Positions 45,105-56,342 of a stretch of 64,000 bases of DNA are shown here, one piece after another (within the stretch, counting starts at the first letter, position 1; every line of letters begins with the position of its first letter). The DNA comes from Hybos culiciformis (taxonomy: Eukaryota; Arthropoda; Insecta; Diptera; Hybotidae): positions 88,328,841-88,392,840 of the forward strand of contig OZ023273.1 in the NCBI GenBank assembly GCA_964007475.1. The letters run 5' to 3'. The position numbers and the translations under genes are program-made. A model generated the notes under the pieces. The model saw only the letters and a list, made by a program, of their open reading frames with translations. It searched no databases and was not told the origin of the DNA.

Positions 45105-45949
45105 TTTTTTAAGCCTATCCTTGGCGTATTGGAACCACTTTTTGAAGACCGTAACAGCATCTACGTTCTAAAATCCGAATGTTTTTTTATCGACAAATCT
45201 AAAATAAAATAAGAATTAATAAATTGAAAGAAAGAGCTATAAATTTTTGTTACCTTTAATATTGGCCATAGTTGTATATGATTCAACTCCAATGTTACCA
45301 TGTCTACCGTATACCACGAGAAAGCACAAGCTGCTTCATCGGATATTATATTTTTCAAGCAACATCTGATAAATTTTTCTGGATTATTCGCTGGCACATT
45401 ATTCATTAAACAAATCTGGAATTAAGAAAAAATATGTTTTTTTATTATGTTCTTATTACAAAAAAAAAAAAAAAATGATCCATAGAAACTGTTCTAAAGA
45501 TAAAGGATCTTCTTTTAATGTAGCTTCTAATTCAATGAATGATTCTTTCGAAAGTCGAGGTAAATTTAATTTCGGTTTACCTGATGAGTTAAAACCAGTA
45601 TCACAATTATTTTTCCTGATCATTGCTTTTATTTCTTGAATTTCAGTACGAAGATATTTCACTTCTTTCAGTGTTGCTTTTAATAGTACAGTGGGATCGT
45701 TACTGTGAAACAAATCAAATGTATTTGGTGATTGATACTCAGGCGATGATACATTTTGTGTTTTTAATGGTTTTTTAATTGATTTATAACGATTAATCAG
45801 TGAAGGTGATTTTGGTGAATCTAATGAGTCCTTTTTTCCCTTACTCAATGAATTTTCTTTTGATTTATACTCGCAAGTACTGGATTTGGAGGTTTATATT
45901 AAAAAATTTCTTCAAATAAGTCGTCATCATAATCGTGATCGTTAGCCAT
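45105..45949 (-). pseudogene. DUF4806-type gene, second copy, damaged
   Basis: Minus strand: a first exon from ATG 45949 (MANDHDYDDDLFEEIF) meets a TAA and then a frame change before the 45848-45456 frame (MSKGKKDSLDSPKSPS onward; lysine/serine-rich, then a coiled-coil helix LKEVKYLRTEIQEIKAM). A second exon, 45415-45254, carries the DUF4806-type core (NPEKFIRCCLKNIISDEAAC, then FSWYTVDMVTL). The last exon from 45198 holds the aromatic-basic tail (VFKKWFQYAKDR) in another frame. GT-AG borders are good at 45415, 45254 and 45198, but the donor after 45456 has degenerated into a T run. It differs in sequence from the 37.7-kb copy, so it is not a recent duplicate. It lies directly downstream of, and on the same strand as, the CACTA-like remnant. 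Confidence 0.7.
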
Positions 45950-46044
45950 ATCTACGAGAATAATATTATTAATGTTGAACAGAAATATAAATATACTTAT
46001 CACTTAAAGGTTATTTTAAAATTTTACTAGAAAAATTCATTATA

Positions 46045-48925
46045 AAAAAAAAAGAGTTTCAATTGCAAGATTTTCTGGTAGATCACCGCAATAAATTTGT
46101 ACGTCTGAGGATTTTAAAGGGTATTCGAAAAAATTTGCCAAACATTTTACAAAATTTCCTTTAATTATTTCATTGCTGGCAAAAGAAATTTTGAAAATTT
46201 GGTTGTTTATAACACATTAATTATTTGGAGAAGATGCTAATACATAAAATGTTGAATGTGGATTATCTGTTAAATTTTTCTTAAGTTCGTTTACTTTATC
46301 TAGTATGTTATTTAACTGTTGTAATATATTTTTATTTGCTCTAATCATTTTTTTTAAGTTTTTGCATAAAATTTTCGAACTTAAATGCGCTGTAGTTATC
46401 AACATTTCCATAAACTTTTAGGTCTTCTGCAATATGCAGAGTTGACTAAATTTAAGTATTTGGCAATACAAGTACCAATATACTGGTACTGCAAAAATAC
46501 TGTAATATTTTTCTAGAATGTACTGATACTTAAAAAAATTTCAGTACCAGTATACTGGTACTGCAAAAATACTGCAATATTTTTCTAGAATGTACTGATA
46601 CTTAAAAAAATTTCAGTACAGTATACTGGTACTGTAAAAATACTGCAATATTTTTCTAGAATGTACTGATACTTAAAAAAATTTCAGTACCAGTATACTG
46701 ATACTATAAAAATACTGCAATATTTTCTCAGAATATAGTGGTACTGCAAAAAAAATACAGTACCTACCAGTATATTGAACTGTACAAAAATTTCTAAAAT
46801 TGTTTGTCCGAGTCCCAAATTTTGAAAACTCGTCGAGTCCATTGTCCATATCAACAAAAAAATTACTAAAAATTTGAGTTATTTATTATATTACAACGCC
46901 TAGAACCACAACGTCAGGAACCAAAAATCTCAGGTAAAACTCTTGTTATATAATAAATAATTCTATAATTTTAACAAATTTTAGTAATTTATTTTTTTTA
47001 CAAAGAGCATAAGAATTGTTATTGAAATCCAATATATTAAAATAAAAAAAAATTAAAAGGAAATGTAGTCCAATTTATTGTACTCATTTATTATTAATAA
47101 TTAACTTTAAAAACAAATAATATCTAGTAGATTTATTTGGATAGTTAGATTTTACTTTAATAATTATTTTTTCGGTCTTAATGTAGAAATGTTTCAGAAA
47201 TGTTAAAGATATATAGATTTGTGCCCATCCGATTTTAGTACAAAACCACTATTTATTGCAAAATTTCGTTTGAAGTTGAAGTTGATTTTATAGAGGAAAG
47301 TGGGTTGTATACACATTAATATTACTTGTTAGCTTTCCAGTATTTCTAAAAATCACAAATTCTTGTTTCTAAAAAATAAAAATTCTTCGGATTCAGCTGC
47401 GTTTTTCAAAATTAAATCAAGTTTTGATCATTCTTTGAGACAAATTTAAAAAAAAAAATATAAAAACTTGGACTCTGGATTATCAGCGTCGAGTACCGAG
47501 TCTGAGTAACTTCCTAATACTCGTCGAGTCCAAATCCGAGTTGAATCGAGTCCAGAAACCCAATATGTGATGAACTCAATTTTTGTATAATGCAATCAAT
47601 ATTAAACAAATGTTGGAGTATTCAAGGAATATTGTATTAACTTACCTACATATTTATTTAGTTTGGTGAACCATTAAAATTTAATAAATGTGTTCCTAAA
47701 GTAAATTTTAACAGAATTGTAAGTAAGTTTTTGTCGCATATTGAATTTCTAGTACTTTTTTATTCTCTACATAGAGTTTCACACAAATTATAATTATCTT
47801 TTAGAAGCACAAGTTCATTAAAGTTTTCGTCAATATTCCTTGAATACTCGAACATTTGTTTAATATTGATTACATTGTACAGAAATTGAGTAGTTCATCT
47901 CATATTGTGACAAACAATTTTAGTAATTTTTGTACAGTTCAATATACTGGTAGGTACTGTATTTTTGTGCAGTACCAGTATATTGTGAGAAAATATTGCA
48001 GTATTTTTACAGTACCAGTATACTGGTACTGACATTTTTTTAAGTATCAGAACATTCTAGAAAAATATTGCAGTATTTTTACAGTACCAGTATACTGGCA
48101 CTGAAATTTTTTTAAGTATCAGTACATTCTAGAAAAATATTGCAGTATTTTTGCAGTACCAGTATACTGGTACTGAAATTTTTTTAAGTATCAGTACATT
48201 CTAGAAAAATATTGCAGTATTTTTGCAGTACTAGTATATTGGTACTGCACAGTGCTATCAGTACAAAAATACTTAAATTTAGTCAGCTCTGGCAATATGT
48301 AGCAAACTGTGTACATTAAATGAAGTATATTGTTTATCGAATAATATAATAAATTGCTGGACGAATTTCTTAAGTAGTTCAGAACAGAAGCACAATCATT
48401 GTTGTAAAAACAATCAACCGGGTGACATAATATTCGCATTACACACACCAAAAGTAGAAAGTGATTAGAATAATTTTCTGGCAGTATCCCATGGAATGCG
48501 ACAATTCCAGTATACAACAAAAATAGCCTAAACTCGGTAGCTTTCCAGTGCTCCAGCTAATGAAAAGTTCTTTGTCGTCTACTGAATTCTTTTGGAATAT
48601 ATTTTTTAAATGTTTTTAATTTTTCGTTTATTGCAATAATTGCATTATTTTTTAATGAACATTTTTTTTTTTACTTTAATTAATAAATTAAGCATTTGTC
48701 TCGTAACTCCTAGTAAGACACAACGCATATAGTCGATGGGAAATTTACTGACGCCACCAACATTTATTCTATCCAGTTGAATGTTTAATTTTGTGTGATG
48801 ACCTTTGTCAGTTTTATTCTTAAAATGTTATCTACGTCTGGAAAACATAACCTCCGCTCTAAATATAATCCAATAACTTCACATTTGGTGCATGAGCTAT
48901 ATCCCTTTGTTCCTATAATAAAAAA
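46045..48925 (-). pseudogene. CACTA/EnSpm-like transposase C-terminal remnant
   Basis: Reading the minus strand from 48925: CTKCEVIGLYLERRLCFP, then INVGGVSKFPIDYMRCVLLG (about 48790-48710, the well-known DYMH-LGV region of these proteins), then after a spacer WKATEFRLFLLYTGIVAFHG (about 48555-48490). On both sides of the inserted element come FNVHSLLHIAEDLKVYGN and YSAFKFENFMQKLKKMIRAN, then a C-terminal piece ending in QIYCGDLPENLAIETLFF (about 46050). The order matches large transposase-like ORFs of CACTA-type elements common in insects. One frameshift lies near 48345, and the 1,855-bp element splits the conserved block. The N-terminal catalytic part and termini were not found, so the superfamily label is provisional. 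Confidence 0.65.
46437..48291. mobile_element. Non-autonomous hAT-type element with palindromic repeat arrays, TSD GCAATATG
   Basis: Perfect 8-bp direct repeats GCAATATG (46429-46436 and 48292-48299). The ends are inverted: CAGAGTTGACTAAATTTAAG against CAGAGCTGACTAAATTTAAG. Inside each end lies an array of about four 72-bp repeats, left 46478-46790 and right 47935-48260, in opposite orientation. Each unit contains the palindrome AGTACCAGTATACTGGTACT. The middle holds an extra inverted repeat (47561-47635 against 47830-47910, sharing AATATTAAACAAATGTT) and no transposase. The end sequence CAGAGTTG and the array design resemble the complete hAT at 31263-37227, although the repeat units differ. 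Confidence 0.93.
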
Positions 48926-49440
48926 CATATACCAAGGGTGTCAATAACGTCGATCGCGATCTTCCGGTCGATCTCGTAATGATTTTAGGTCGTTCGCCAA
49001 TAAATATTTATAATTCAAATATTTATTTCCTTTCAAATTGCCATTTTCAATTTCAAGAATCAAAAAAAAATTATCTAATTTTCCAAACATGTTGGTGCAA
49101 TTAAAAAGTTCTGCTTCAACTAATTATGATGAAAATAAATATACCTATTAGCGAACGATGTGCAATAATTACGGTCGGTGACCTTTTTTCAATTATAAAA
49201 ATAAGGGACAGAAGTTAAACATTTTCTAAATTTTAAACAAAAACAGTATATTAGTTCTTATTAAAACTAAAATATAATAATATTGAATTTAAATTCATAT
49301 TCAAACTTACATAAAAAACAATATGACTTGAAAAAAAAATTACATCTTAATTTTTTTAATAGATAGGATCTAGGATCTAGAAAAGAAATAATTTTTGATT
49401 TAGAATATATAAAATAAAATTTATTTAAAATATAGTTAAT
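48926..49440. other. Probable terminus and 3' flank of a hAT element
   Basis: From about 48937 the sequence CAAGGGTGTCAATAACGTCG, then CGATCGCGATCTTCCGG, resembles the CpG-rich termini of hAT elements that start with a GGGTGTC motif. It precedes the C-terminal end of the hAT transposase remnant, in the right place to be its 3' terminus. No partner end or target duplication was found. Confidence 0.5.
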
Positions 49441-49444
49441 ACCA

Positions 49445-50356
49445 TTAATATTTTTGAGTAGAGTGAATTTTTTTGAGAATTTCTTTTTCATCTTTCAAGA
49501 AATTATAAAAATCCAAGCATTTCATTCCAAAATTGCACTTGCATATTAATAATGATCTAACAGTATCTACATTCATTTGAGATTTTTCAGATGTCCATAA
49601 ATTGTTCATAATCTCGCTCTGTAGGTGCATTTGAGCCTGGTAAGCAGAAACAAAATTCCACAATTTTCAAGACATTTTTATAATTAATTTTTTTTTCATC
49701 GAAATGTTGAAAAATTTCTACCCATCTTTTATCTCCACATTTATCATTTGCATTCCAATCTTGTACCTTTTCTTCAGTTGAAAAATTTGAGATGCAAGAC
49801 ACTTCATCAAATAACTCATTATCGTCAATTTTTAGAATTTTTTCACATATATAAATTAAACTATTTTCAACTTTTGACCAACTTGGTACAGTTCTCAATA
49901 AAATCCATTCAACAACAAGTATATTTTCGAATTCTTTTGTCCATTGGCTTAAATATTCTACGCAAGTGTCATAAAAATTAAATACTGTTTCTTTAAATTT
50001 TGAAATATCAATTTCCTTATTTTGAACCAAATCACTAATAAGATCTCTAACTTGGAAGGGTATAAAAGTTTCATTTCTTCTTTGAATTAATTTATCTTTT
50101 AGTCTTTTAAGATACTAGCAACCTCAACCTCAATTGATATGTTGTCTGATTCGATTTGAAGGATATAGTTGTGAAAAATCGAACTTTGGGAATGTACAAA
50201 AAGTAACCATGTTTCAACAAATGGATCTTGAAAGAAATTTCTCAAGATAGTAGGGCATTTTGCTTGGCTCAAAAAGAAAGATTTTAGTGCTGGAAATAGT
50301 TTCAGTACTCTTTCTACAGCCGGTCTAAGAGAAAGCCATCTTGTTTTGCTGTACAC
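49445..50356 (-). pseudogene. hAT-family transposase C-terminal half, frameshifted
   Basis: Minus strand frames 50356-50099 (SKTRWLSLRPAVERVLKLFP, CPTILRNFFQDP), 50030-49587 and 49663-49445. The C-terminal signature FCFCLPGSNAPTER, then MNNLWTSEKSQMNVDTVRSL and CLDFYNFLKDEKEIL, is that of a hAT lineage widespread in insects and often annotated as SCAN/ZBED-like. A frameshift lies at about 49600 in the conserved dimerisation motif. The N-terminal catalytic half is missing or beyond the intron at 50360. It is not functional. Confidence 0.85.
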
Positions 50357-52309
50357 ACAAAAAATTTATCATTTTTTTTTAAAGTTTACTGCCTAAAAAA
50401 ATCTTTAGAATTTTTTCTAATAACTTACCATTTTTTTCATACAAAGTCGATTAAAGAATTTTTTACAACGGAAAGGTTGGAAAAAAAGTTCAACTTTTTC
50501 TTTACCTCCAGCCTTTAACTCTAGGTCATTACAATGTAATAACAATTTTGTAGTTTTTAAAGAAAAATCTTTTAAGAAGCTATGACTTTTCAATGAAATG
50601 CTAAGTCGTTTCTTTGAAAGAATAAATTTTCTTAACTTTAAAAGATTTTTCTTTCAATTTAAAGAAATGTTTTTAAATTATTTTTTTTTTAATTCATCGT
50701 TATTATTATAAAAAAAAGTGGTTAGAATTTAAAAAATTAACTTTAACTTCTATAGCAAGGATCTTTTTGTTTTAAGAAATAATCTTTAACATTTAAGAGC
50801 TGTGCATTTTCAAATTATTTTGGACAAAAACTATATTATACCCAATCGCCCTCGCACATAATGAATGTCTTTACTATATTTATATAATAAAGTGAATAGT
50901 TATGTGCACATGAAAATACCTATTTCTCTTAAAAGTGTCGCTGTGGTTCTTTTAGACCCATATGAGCTCGAACAGCTAGACTCTACCTAATGTAGTATCT
51001 ATTTCTTTGTGGTTTTAGATACAATTTATTTACAAGTTTTACATACAATGTTTTGAAAGAAAATAATTCAATTAATTCTAAAATTAACGGTAAGTAAGCC
51101 TGTTATGACATTTGAAGGTTGTTCTCAGACACTCTAGCTTAATTTATGGGGCGTTGGCGTAACCTTGAAAATTTGAGCACTTCTAACAATTAACTGGGTT
51201 AAAATACATGTAGTTGAAATAAAAAATCACATTAACACAAATTATTTTATTCACACAAATTATTTTATTCACACAAATTAAAATTAAAATGCTTTATGTT
51301 TTAATTATAAAAAAATCATTATTTTAAGTTTAAACTATTTCAATCAAAAATTCAGACGTAATTTATTCAAAATTTTAATTCTAAATTTTGTTATTTATAA
51401 ATTTTTACAACATATAGATTTTGTCTTTTATGGAGATCTCTAAAATGTAGTTAGATATACAAGAAAACCTATAGAGTTGATACTGAATACTTCATTAAAT
51501 TTATATGAAAACGTGACGAAAAAATCAAATGCCAGATGATATCTTCCTAAGTAGTTTCACAATTTAAAATAGGAAAATGTTCCGCAAAATGATTTTAAAC
51601 ATTATCTTATTGGGAGAGTCTCGTATTGTACAAGCTAAAGAAATATTAATTGAATTGAATCATATCTACAAACCTCGTTGGATCTTGGAATAACTTTTTA
51701 TTGACACTATTATTTTATAGTTTAAACTGTCTAATGTATCGTTCTTTGCATAACATAAACATTATAAATCTATGAAGCAATGAAGCAATCAGCTTACAAA
51801 AACATTTCTAAAACCGCTAGATTTATTTTAAAGAAAAATATTAATTTGTACAATTTGTACAAAAGTAAACTTATTAACAGTTAAAGAACAATTTCTTTCA
51901 GTCTGACTTTTTAAAAGTTATTCTTTAAAAATTAATAGCCAATATATTAGAAATTAAAGAAATATTTTTAAGTATTTAAAAAGTAAAAACATTTCTTTAA
52001 AAGTTAAAGGATTTTTTTTTAATTTAAAAGTTATTTCTTTTTTAGTTAAATTTTTGTTCATGTGAACAATTTAAGTTCTAGTTTTGAAGAAACAACACGT
52101 GTTTTGTGCCGGGAAATTATTTTTGTCGTGAAGCCTAAATTAAAAAATTGTTTTTTCGGATTTAATTGAAAATTTGGAGCTTTGGTAAGTAAATTTTTTT
52201 TAATATATACCAATAATTAATTAGTATTAACCAAAAATTCAATAATGGAATGTTTTTTCGGCCACTTTGTTTAATCACCTAAAAAACTGTCATAACTTTA
52301 GAAGTATTA
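50357..52309. other. AT-rich DNA with TTAAAGAAA-type subterminal words
   Basis: Words such as TTTAAAGAAA, CTTTAAAAG and ACTTTAAAAGATTT cluster at 50560-50680 and 51820-52040 with little between. This would fit a non-autonomous element bounded there, but terminal repeats were not resolved. No gene. Confidence 0.4.
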
Positions 52310-52572
52310 CGGAATTTCATTGTGTGAAATGCAATTCTACTTTTTATAAAACATATAATTTCAAGCGTCATTTAAATTCTTGCTAGAATTCCGAAATTGT
52401 AGGGAACATAAATATTTTTAAAACTTCAAAGAAAATAGAAAATACTAAATCGCCTATTGTCACAGATCTTTGCATTGAAATTTTAACCGAACCACCTTTC
52501 AAAATTTCTAAAATTACACCCGAGAAAGGTGCATTAACTCCAACTAAACTAGAAGAAATTAAATCTATTATA

Positions 52573-54253
52573 CGAGCCCTGCATCATTAAACCTCGTACG
52601 GGTAAAAATTTTCGCTTAATTTTTATTTTAAGTGTCTGAAAAGTAAAGTTAAATAAAACAAAATAAATTTTTTTTTATTTATAGCAAAAATATATATATT
52701 TTTCTTCAAATTCAATAAATAATATTTAAAAAAACTAAATTAGTTATTTTTTAATTCCGATTCAAAAATATGCTAACTGCATCATTAAAGTTCGTACGGT
52801 TTATTTGATAATTATTTATTGAAGTTAAAATTGGGTTACATCTCCCTTGGCTTTAATTACAGCTTTCATTCTTTTTGGGAGGGTTCTGTACAATGTATCA
52901 CATTCTTCTGGTGTAATTGAATACCATATTTCGGCAATTTTTTTTTTCAAATCGTCCTTTGTTCTTGGTCGATCTGTTCTCAACCTTTTTTTAATAATTC
53001 TCCATAAATTTTCGATAGGAGACAAGTCAGGACTTGATGAAGGCCAGCTCAGGACGTCAATATCGTTGTCTTCAAACCATTTTTTCGAACTTTTTGCGGT
53101 GTGGCAACTAGCACCGTCCTGTTGGAACACATAATCTTGTGGACCAAAAAGCATATGGCATGAAGGAATCAAATAATCTTTCAATATTTGTTGGTATTTT
53201 AAAGCATTTACTGTTCCATCAATAAAGCATATATGTCCCACACCACGATTCGACATACAGCCCCAGACCATAACACCAGATGCAAATTTTACGGTGCGTT
53301 TTAAGCAATCAGAATGATAAGCTTCATTTTTGGTTCTTATCACTCTCGACCTTTGATCGCCAACAGATAAATCAAACTTGGATTCATCACTGAATATTAT
53401 TTTATTCCAGTTATTTTCGGTCCAGGTTGAACGTTCTCTGGCCCAACGTAATCTATTTTTCTTCTGTGTTGGTGTCAGAAGTGGTTTTTTCTTTGCCTTA
53501 AACCAACAAAAAAAATTAGTAAAAAAAATCATATTCAAAGTTCGTATATTTCTTACTTTATAAACTTGAAGCCAAGTTTTTTGAGTCTTCTCTGGCATGT
53601 TGATGTTGAGACTGTCTTACGGATAATCTGACTCCAAACAGATTTGATTTCGGAGCTGGTAGAACGTCGACTGTCGGTGTTTTCATGTAAAATTTTTCTT
53701 AAAATTTTGTCTTGTTTGGAAGAAGTAATATTTTTCCGACCGCTTGGTTTACTTTTTTCTATTTTTCCTGTTTCCAAATAATGTTTTATTATGTACTGCA
53801 CCGTACTTTTGGGAATTCCGAATCGTTCGGCTATTTGACGAAAGGATTTCTTGCCCTTGAAATCTTCTAAAATTTTTTTTCTTAAATCGTCACCAATTGC
53901 CTTCCCTGGAGTCATATTTAAAAAAAAAAAATCACAAACAATACTGTCCAATGTTTGACAACAAATTAGGAAAAAAAAAGTTTTGAAAAGTACCGTTGAA
54001 TCGCATAATGTAAAACTTTTCTAGGACAACTTGGTTTTATTTTTTTTATAATTGAATCGTACGAATCGGAATTAAAAAATAACTAAATTAGTTTTTTTAA
54101 ATATTATTTATTGAATTTGAAGAAAAATATATATATTTTTGCTATAAATAAAAAAAAATTTATTTTTTTTCATTTAACTTTACTTTTCAGACACTTAAAA
54201 TAAAAAATAAGCGAAAATTTTTACCCGTACGAGGTTTAATGATGCAGGGCTCG
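52573..54253 (-). mobile_element. Minos-like Tc1/mariner element, full length (1,681 bp)
   Basis: TA duplications flank it (52571-52572 and 54254-54255). The ends are CGAGCCCTGCATCATTAAAC and its complement, and the inverted repeats stay nearly identical for about 200 bases on each side. Terminal CGAGCCC, very long TIRs, 1.7-kb length and a transposase with a small intron are all shared with the Minos group of Tc1 elements. Joining the flanks at one TA continues the host pseudogene reading frame. The near identity of the two TIRs suggests recent insertion. Confidence 0.93.
52825..53951 (-). pseudogene. Tc1/Minos-type transposase (DD34E), one-base defect at the splice donor
   Basis: The N-terminal exon (start MTPGKAIGDDLRKK, about 53915-53555) has the paired-like helix-turn-helix (KSFRQIAERFGIPKSTVQYI) and a GRKN-type linker. 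The C-terminal part, to 52825, has the catalytic triad in context: FSDESKFDL, QQDGASCHTA and SPDLSPIENLW, the DD34E pattern of Tc1. The two parts are separated by about 60 bases with donor gtaag and acceptor tttaag. As read, the splice joins out of phase by one base, most simply through loss of a G at the AAAG/GTAAG boundary. An alternative is a sequencing error. The catalytic residues are intact. Upstream residues of the longest frame (MDSIVCDFFFLN) are unlikely to be used. Confidence 0.88.
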
Positions 54254-54965
54254 TAGATCCTCACAGTACTCAAAAACAGTCTAACGAACCTGAAACAATG
54301 ATTTTAGATTTTTAATTGAAACTTTTTTCTGAACCAAATATAACTCGGAAAAATGCAGTAGACATTCAAAATACGGTCAGTAAATTATTTTCCCTTTTGT
54401 CAAAAACAATTTTAACTGCTTTATTCGAAGAGGGCTGTGATGAAAAAAAAAAGGTTGTAAACATTTAAAAAAAACTGAAAAAACATTTTCTTCGATGACC
54501 TCTGAATACAAACTAAATAAATTTTTCTGTGAGAATAACCTATCGGAGGAAAAGGTGGGTGTAGTTTTCAAAAAAGGAAAAGCTTCAATAGGTAATCAAA
54601 CGTCGAAAGGTGTTTTGATGCCAATAAAATTTCAGATAGAACAATTTCTAAAATCGTCTTTTTCAATGGATGAAATGTTACAAAATTTACATTAGGAGTC
54701 TGAAAAGAAAAATGTTATATCTCATTTCGTTCATGGTACAACTTGGCAGAAAATGATGAAAATTGTAAATGCAAAGAGTGACGAAATTATTATACCTATT
54801 GGTCTTTATTCTGATGGTGTTAATATAATAATCCGTTGGGTTATCATACTGAATCGGCCGAGATGTTATATTATTATTTTCCTTTGTTAACAGATCCGCT
54901 ACATCATAATAATATTTTTCTAGCAGCTGTCCTTTCATCACATGATGTTAAGTCTTATGGAAACG

Positions 54966-55336
54966 GTAGGTGTTTCAGTTGTAGTGGTTCATAGCATTTT
55001 CATATAAAATAGATACATCAAGTTTTCATTATTAAAAATGTAAATTATAAATTTAGATTTTTAATTCAGTTATTATTCGAGTTCTCAAGGAGAAACAACT
55101 TAAAATATTATTCTTAATTCAAATATTATAAAAATTATTATAAAATAAAAACTCAACTTAAAAATATTATTCTTAATTCAATTATTATAAAAATTATTAT
55201 AAAATAATTTTAATTTTTTTTTATTCATAATTCAAATTCATTATATATTAAAATAATTAAAATAAATTAAATTAAATTAATTTCTAAATAATGGTTATTA
55301 TTTATAAAAACAAAAAATAATATTAACCGTTATAAT
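54966..55336 (+). mobile_element. Putative 5' LTR of a gypsy-type retrotransposon
   Basis: AT-rich block between the end of the zinc-finger remnant and the primer-binding site. It contains an internal duplicated segment (AAAATATTATTCTTAATTCAA, two copies about 65 bases apart). The right boundary is fixed by the PBS; the left is inferred from where the coding similarity stops. No second LTR was found. Confidence 0.5.
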
Positions 55337-55352
55337 TGGTGACCCCGAAGTT
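55337..55352 (+). promoter_or_regulatory. tRNA primer-binding site
   Basis: TGGTGACCCCGAAGTTC is the standard form of a minus-strand primer site in gypsy-type LTR elements and lies about 535 bases before gag. The matching tRNA could not be confirmed by alignment. Confidence 0.75.
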
Positions 55353-55886
55353 CAAGACAACAGCAACCTGAATTCAAAATTTAATTATTCAATCACACTG
55401 TGCAGAACCATTATTATCCAACCAAAACATTTACCTCAACAATTATTTGGACATTCAAAAAGAGAATTTAATCCAAAATAATTATACTTATCATTCAATA
55501 ATTTAAGAAGTTTTCAACTATTATTCAACAATTTTATTCATTAATATTTTTCAACTATTATTCAACAATTTCATTCAATCATTGAAGTTTTCAACTCCAT
55601 TATTCAACAATTTTCAACAATTATCAAACAATTTTCAACAAGTATTGAACAATTTTAACAATTATTTCAACTCCATAAATTATTGAAGAATTTTCAACAA
55701 TCAAACAAATTATTTTCAAACATCCAGATAATTTTTTAAATATTTATATTACTATATTATATTATTATTATATATTAATTTTTATATTACTATACATCAA
55801 TTAGTTATATTATTATTATTATCTTTACACTTTAATTAAAATATTATTCACACTTATTTTACATATATACACTTTTCACACATAAA

Positions 55887-56339
55887 ATGAATCAATCAAA
55901 TTCTTCTTCCGATTCCACACTTTCAAATACTTCTTCTGACATTAACGCCGCAACAGTTAAGCTTCCACAATTTTGGACTTCTTGTCCAGAAGCTTGGTTC
56001 CTTTTAATTGAGGCTCAATTTCAATCTAAACATATTACAATTGACGATACAAAATATACTCACGTACTATCGGTTTTACCTCAAGAAGTAATTCAAACCA
56101 TTTTGAGTTTTCTTCGTAATCCTCCAAATGTTAATAAATATAATTCATTAAAAGAAATTCTTCTCAAACGTTACAGTATAAGTGAAGAAAAACGTTTAGA
56201 AGAATTACTTTCTACTTCAGAAATTGGGGATCGAAAACCATCAGATTTTTATCGTTCTATGGAATGTTTAGTTGGAACTACTTCTACAGTAGGTACACAA
56301 TTATTGAAATCTTTATGGATGAGGAAACTTCTGTTATGA
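55887..56339 (+). pseudogene. Truncated gag of a gypsy-type LTR retrotransposon
   Basis: The frame starts MNQSNSSSDSTLSNTSS. It carries the conserved gag opening of insect gypsy-type elements: VKLPQFWTSCPEAWFLLIEA, YTHVLSVLPQEVI and LLKRYSISEEKRLEELLS, ending shortly after LLKSLWMRK. The capsid is cut off at 56339, and no zinc knuckle, protease or polymerase follows. The sequence after 56343 is unrelated and GC-richer, so a deletion or another insertion ends the element here. Confidence 0.88.
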
Positions 56340-56342
56340 ATT

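Larger units (their letters stand above)
52310..54960 (+). pseudogene. Zinc-finger gene remnant of an uncharacterised multi-copy family
   Basis: Plus strand, outside the Minos-like insertion. A C2H2/C2HC-type finger CVKCNSTFYKTYNFKRHLNSC-like (about 52318-52385) is followed by KGALTPTKLEEIKSI. After the insertion come LFSEPNITRKNAVDIQNTVS, the open frame MTSEYKLNKFFCENNLSEEK (54495-54695), HFVHGTTWQKMM, LYSDGVN, then in a shifted frame NPLGYHTESAEMLYYYFPLL and NNIFLAAVLSSHDVKSYGNG. Proteins with this order (finger, helical region, NPLG segment) recur in arthropod and cnidarian genomes and are probably transposon-borne; I cannot name the family. Several stops and shifts make it a pseudogene. 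It is cut by the Minos-like element at a TA and ends where the LTR element begins. Confidence 0.6.

Noticed and set aside
52825..53951. Fully functional Minos-like transposase
   Set aside because: With the GT-AG sites as read, the two coding parts join out of phase by one base, so it is listed as defective unless reads show otherwise.
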